DNA from: Rickettsiales bacterium
GTDB taxonomy: Bacteria; Pseudomonadota; Alphaproteobacteria; Rickettsiales; UBA1997
Direction: 5' to 3'
Length of the DNA: 25,557 nucleotides
NCBI GenBank assembly: GCA_031284025.1
Contig: JAITAR010000070.1
Span: 1-25,557 of the forward strand
Positions 24,742 to 25,557 of the stretch are shown piece by piece. Each line of letters opens with the position of its first letter. Within the stretch, counting starts at the first letter, position 1. A program made the position numbers and the translations under genes. The notes under the pieces were generated by a model. That model made no database searches and had not been told where the DNA came from. It worked only from the letters and a program-made list of their open reading frames with translations.

Positions 24742-25356
24742 CTACTGGTGACTAAAAATATCAGTGTCTTCCCAGCCCAGTAGATCTAATTTTATTCTGG
24801 TATGCAAAAATCTAAAGCATTCTTCCACTAACTCCTTTCTCCTTTCATTTTCGAGAATAATATTCAGCCTATCTTTTATTCTGTGCAGAAAGAGGACGTC
24901 ATTGGCCGCATATTTCAGCTGCTCTTCGGACATATCTCCACCCCAGTAGGAATTTTGTTTCTTCTTCGATATGTCTACATTGAAAAATTCACGTATCAGT
25001 GTCTTTAGGCCATGCATATCGCTGTAAGTTCTGGCTATTTTGGAGGCTATCTTTGTACAGTAGAAATTATCGATGTGCAAATTGAATGTGCGCTGCAGAA
25101 TAGCTATATCGAATCGTGCGTAGTGGAATATTTTTAAAATTGTTTCATCGAATAGTAATCTTTTGAGATTTTGTGAGCTATAGTCGGCGTTGCTAGCAAA
25201 ATGCACCATGTGCACTTCATCATTACCAAAGCACAGCTGCACGAGACAGAGTCTATCTCTGAAATTGTTCAGTCCTAGCGCTTCGGTGTCTATGGCTACC
25301 TCTTTCCCAAATTTCACGGCATCTGGTAGATCATTTTCGTACAGGTGGTATATCAT
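24742..25356 (-). CDS. RNase D-like 3'-5' exonuclease (DEDDy)
   Basis: This DnaQ-fold exonuclease of the RNase D family trims RNA 3' ends, mainly tRNA precursors. The DEDDy set is visible: D23 and E25 in AIDTEALGL, D83 in HYARFDIAIL, and Y149 and D153 in YAANDVLFL. At 204 residues it has only the nuclease domain; the HRDC domains of E. coli RNase D are absent, as is common in small alphaproteobacterial genomes. The frame is open to a TTG at 25374, but the ATG at 25354-25356 gives MIYHLYENDLP, the usual family start, so it is chosen. It is convergent with the RNHCP gene (68-bp gap, no clear terminator). Confidence 0.9.
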   Translation of the reverse strand: MIYHLYENDLPDAVKFGKEVAIDTEALGLNNFRDRLCLVQLCFGNDEVHMVHFASNADYSSQNLKRLLFDETILKIFHYARFDIAILQRTFNLHIDNFYCTKIASKIARTYSDMHGLKTLIREFFNVDISKKKQNSYWGGDMSEEQLKYAANDVLFLHRIKDRLNIILENERRKELVEECFRFLHTRIKLDLLGWEDTDIFSHQ

Positions 25357-25445
25357 GGCATAAAAATACTGCAATATTTCGATTGTCGATGTTAACTACA
25401 CTAAAATCAAGAATAAATTATAAAAAATTTAAGCCCCTCCCCCTA

Positions 25446-25473
25446 TTGACTGTTGCAAACTCAACTGTATAAT
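25446..25473 (+). promoter_or_regulatory. strong sigma-70-type promoter
   Basis: TTGACT (25446-25451) and a perfect TATAAT (25468-25473) are spaced by 16 nt. It is the best promoter match in the window and drives the gene that runs off the right edge. The transcript should start near 25480. Confidence 0.7.
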
Positions 25474-25480
25474 GGCTCCA

Positions 25481-25529
25481 TCACCTCCCAGGGGCTAAAC
25501 TAGAATCCCAGAGATGATAGAGGAGGTGA
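25481..25529 (+). promoter_or_regulatory. 5' leader that can mask the ribosome binding site
   Basis: TCACCTCC (25481-25488), expected at the very 5' end of the transcript, is exactly complementary to GGAGGTGA (25522-25529), which contains the Shine-Dalgarno. The 33-nt loop can form a further GGG/CCC pair. This shape would block translation unless opened, as in RNA thermometers or leader switches. Confidence 0.5.
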
Positions 25530-25531
25530 AA

Positions 25532-25557
25532 GTGTTGTTTGTTTTTTATCAATGGAA
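25532..25557 (+). CDS. start of a gene cut by the window edge
   Basis: AGGAGG (25521-25526) is followed after 5 nt by GTG (25532) and after 8 nt by TTG (25535), both in the same frame, reading VLFVFYQW to the edge. An upstream in-frame or alternative ATG at 25514 lies before the Shine-Dalgarno and is less likely. Too little is present to name a product. Confidence 0.4.

Noticed and set aside
24698..24781. 27-codon hydrophobic plus-strand frame after the RNHCP gene
   Set aside because: No ribosome binding site, and it overlaps the end of the RNase D-like gene on the opposite strand.

Overview
The window comes from an AT-rich bacterial chromosome, most likely a host-associated alphaproteobacterium of the Rickettsiales or Holosporales type. 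This is inferred from the low GC, the rpmF-plsX-fabH lipid cluster, a short HRDC-less RNase D, a bactofilin/M23 pair, a Pmp-like autotransporter and very large Lys/Glu-rich coiled-coil proteins. No rRNA, tRNA, insertion sequence or CRISPR array was recognised, so the lineage is not settled.

Layout. 1-402: left edge with a weak terminator and a 45-residue membrane peptide (+). 520-3292: minus-strand operon rpmF-plsX-fabH-ybeY. 3293-3883: intergenic region with the rpmF promoter, a minus-strand terminator and a strong hairpin. 3884-6841: a 985-residue autotransporter with GGAI/FxxN repeats (+). 6916-7167: a GC-rich, highly structured element that pairs best as minus-strand RNA. 7191-7634: an ArgR-family repressor (-), with two palindromes over its own promoter. 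8220-9134: era (+). 9148-21357: a 12-kb minus-strand block of coiled-coil genes. 21471-24673: plus-strand M23 peptidase, bactofilin, cysS and a small RNHCP-type zinc protein. 24742-25356: an RNase D-like exonuclease (-). 25446-end: a strong promoter and a leader that can mask the ribosome binding site of a gene running off the window (+).

The most unusual part is the 12-kb block. It holds a 628-residue gene and what looks like one 3,268-codon gene. The giant frame is interrupted by a single in-frame TAG at 15900-15902; the same frame is open on both sides down to 11352, and a neighbouring internal repeat has GAG where the TAG sits. Both genes have a nearly identical ~177-bp leader: the same promoter, the same hairpin and the same 27-nt distance from hairpin to the GTG start. 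A decayed copy of the 3' end of era lies between them. A segment running from inside era through the first gene and its promoter was therefore duplicated in tandem. One copy kept a moderate gene and the other became a giant, repeat-filled one.

Housekeeping functions (membrane lipid and fatty-acid initiation, ribosome assembly by YbeY and Era, cysteine charging, wall shaping by bactofilin plus endopeptidase) flank accessory surface or effector-like loci (autotransporter, coiled-coil proteins). This is a common pattern for an intracellular bacterium, but any host role here is inference.
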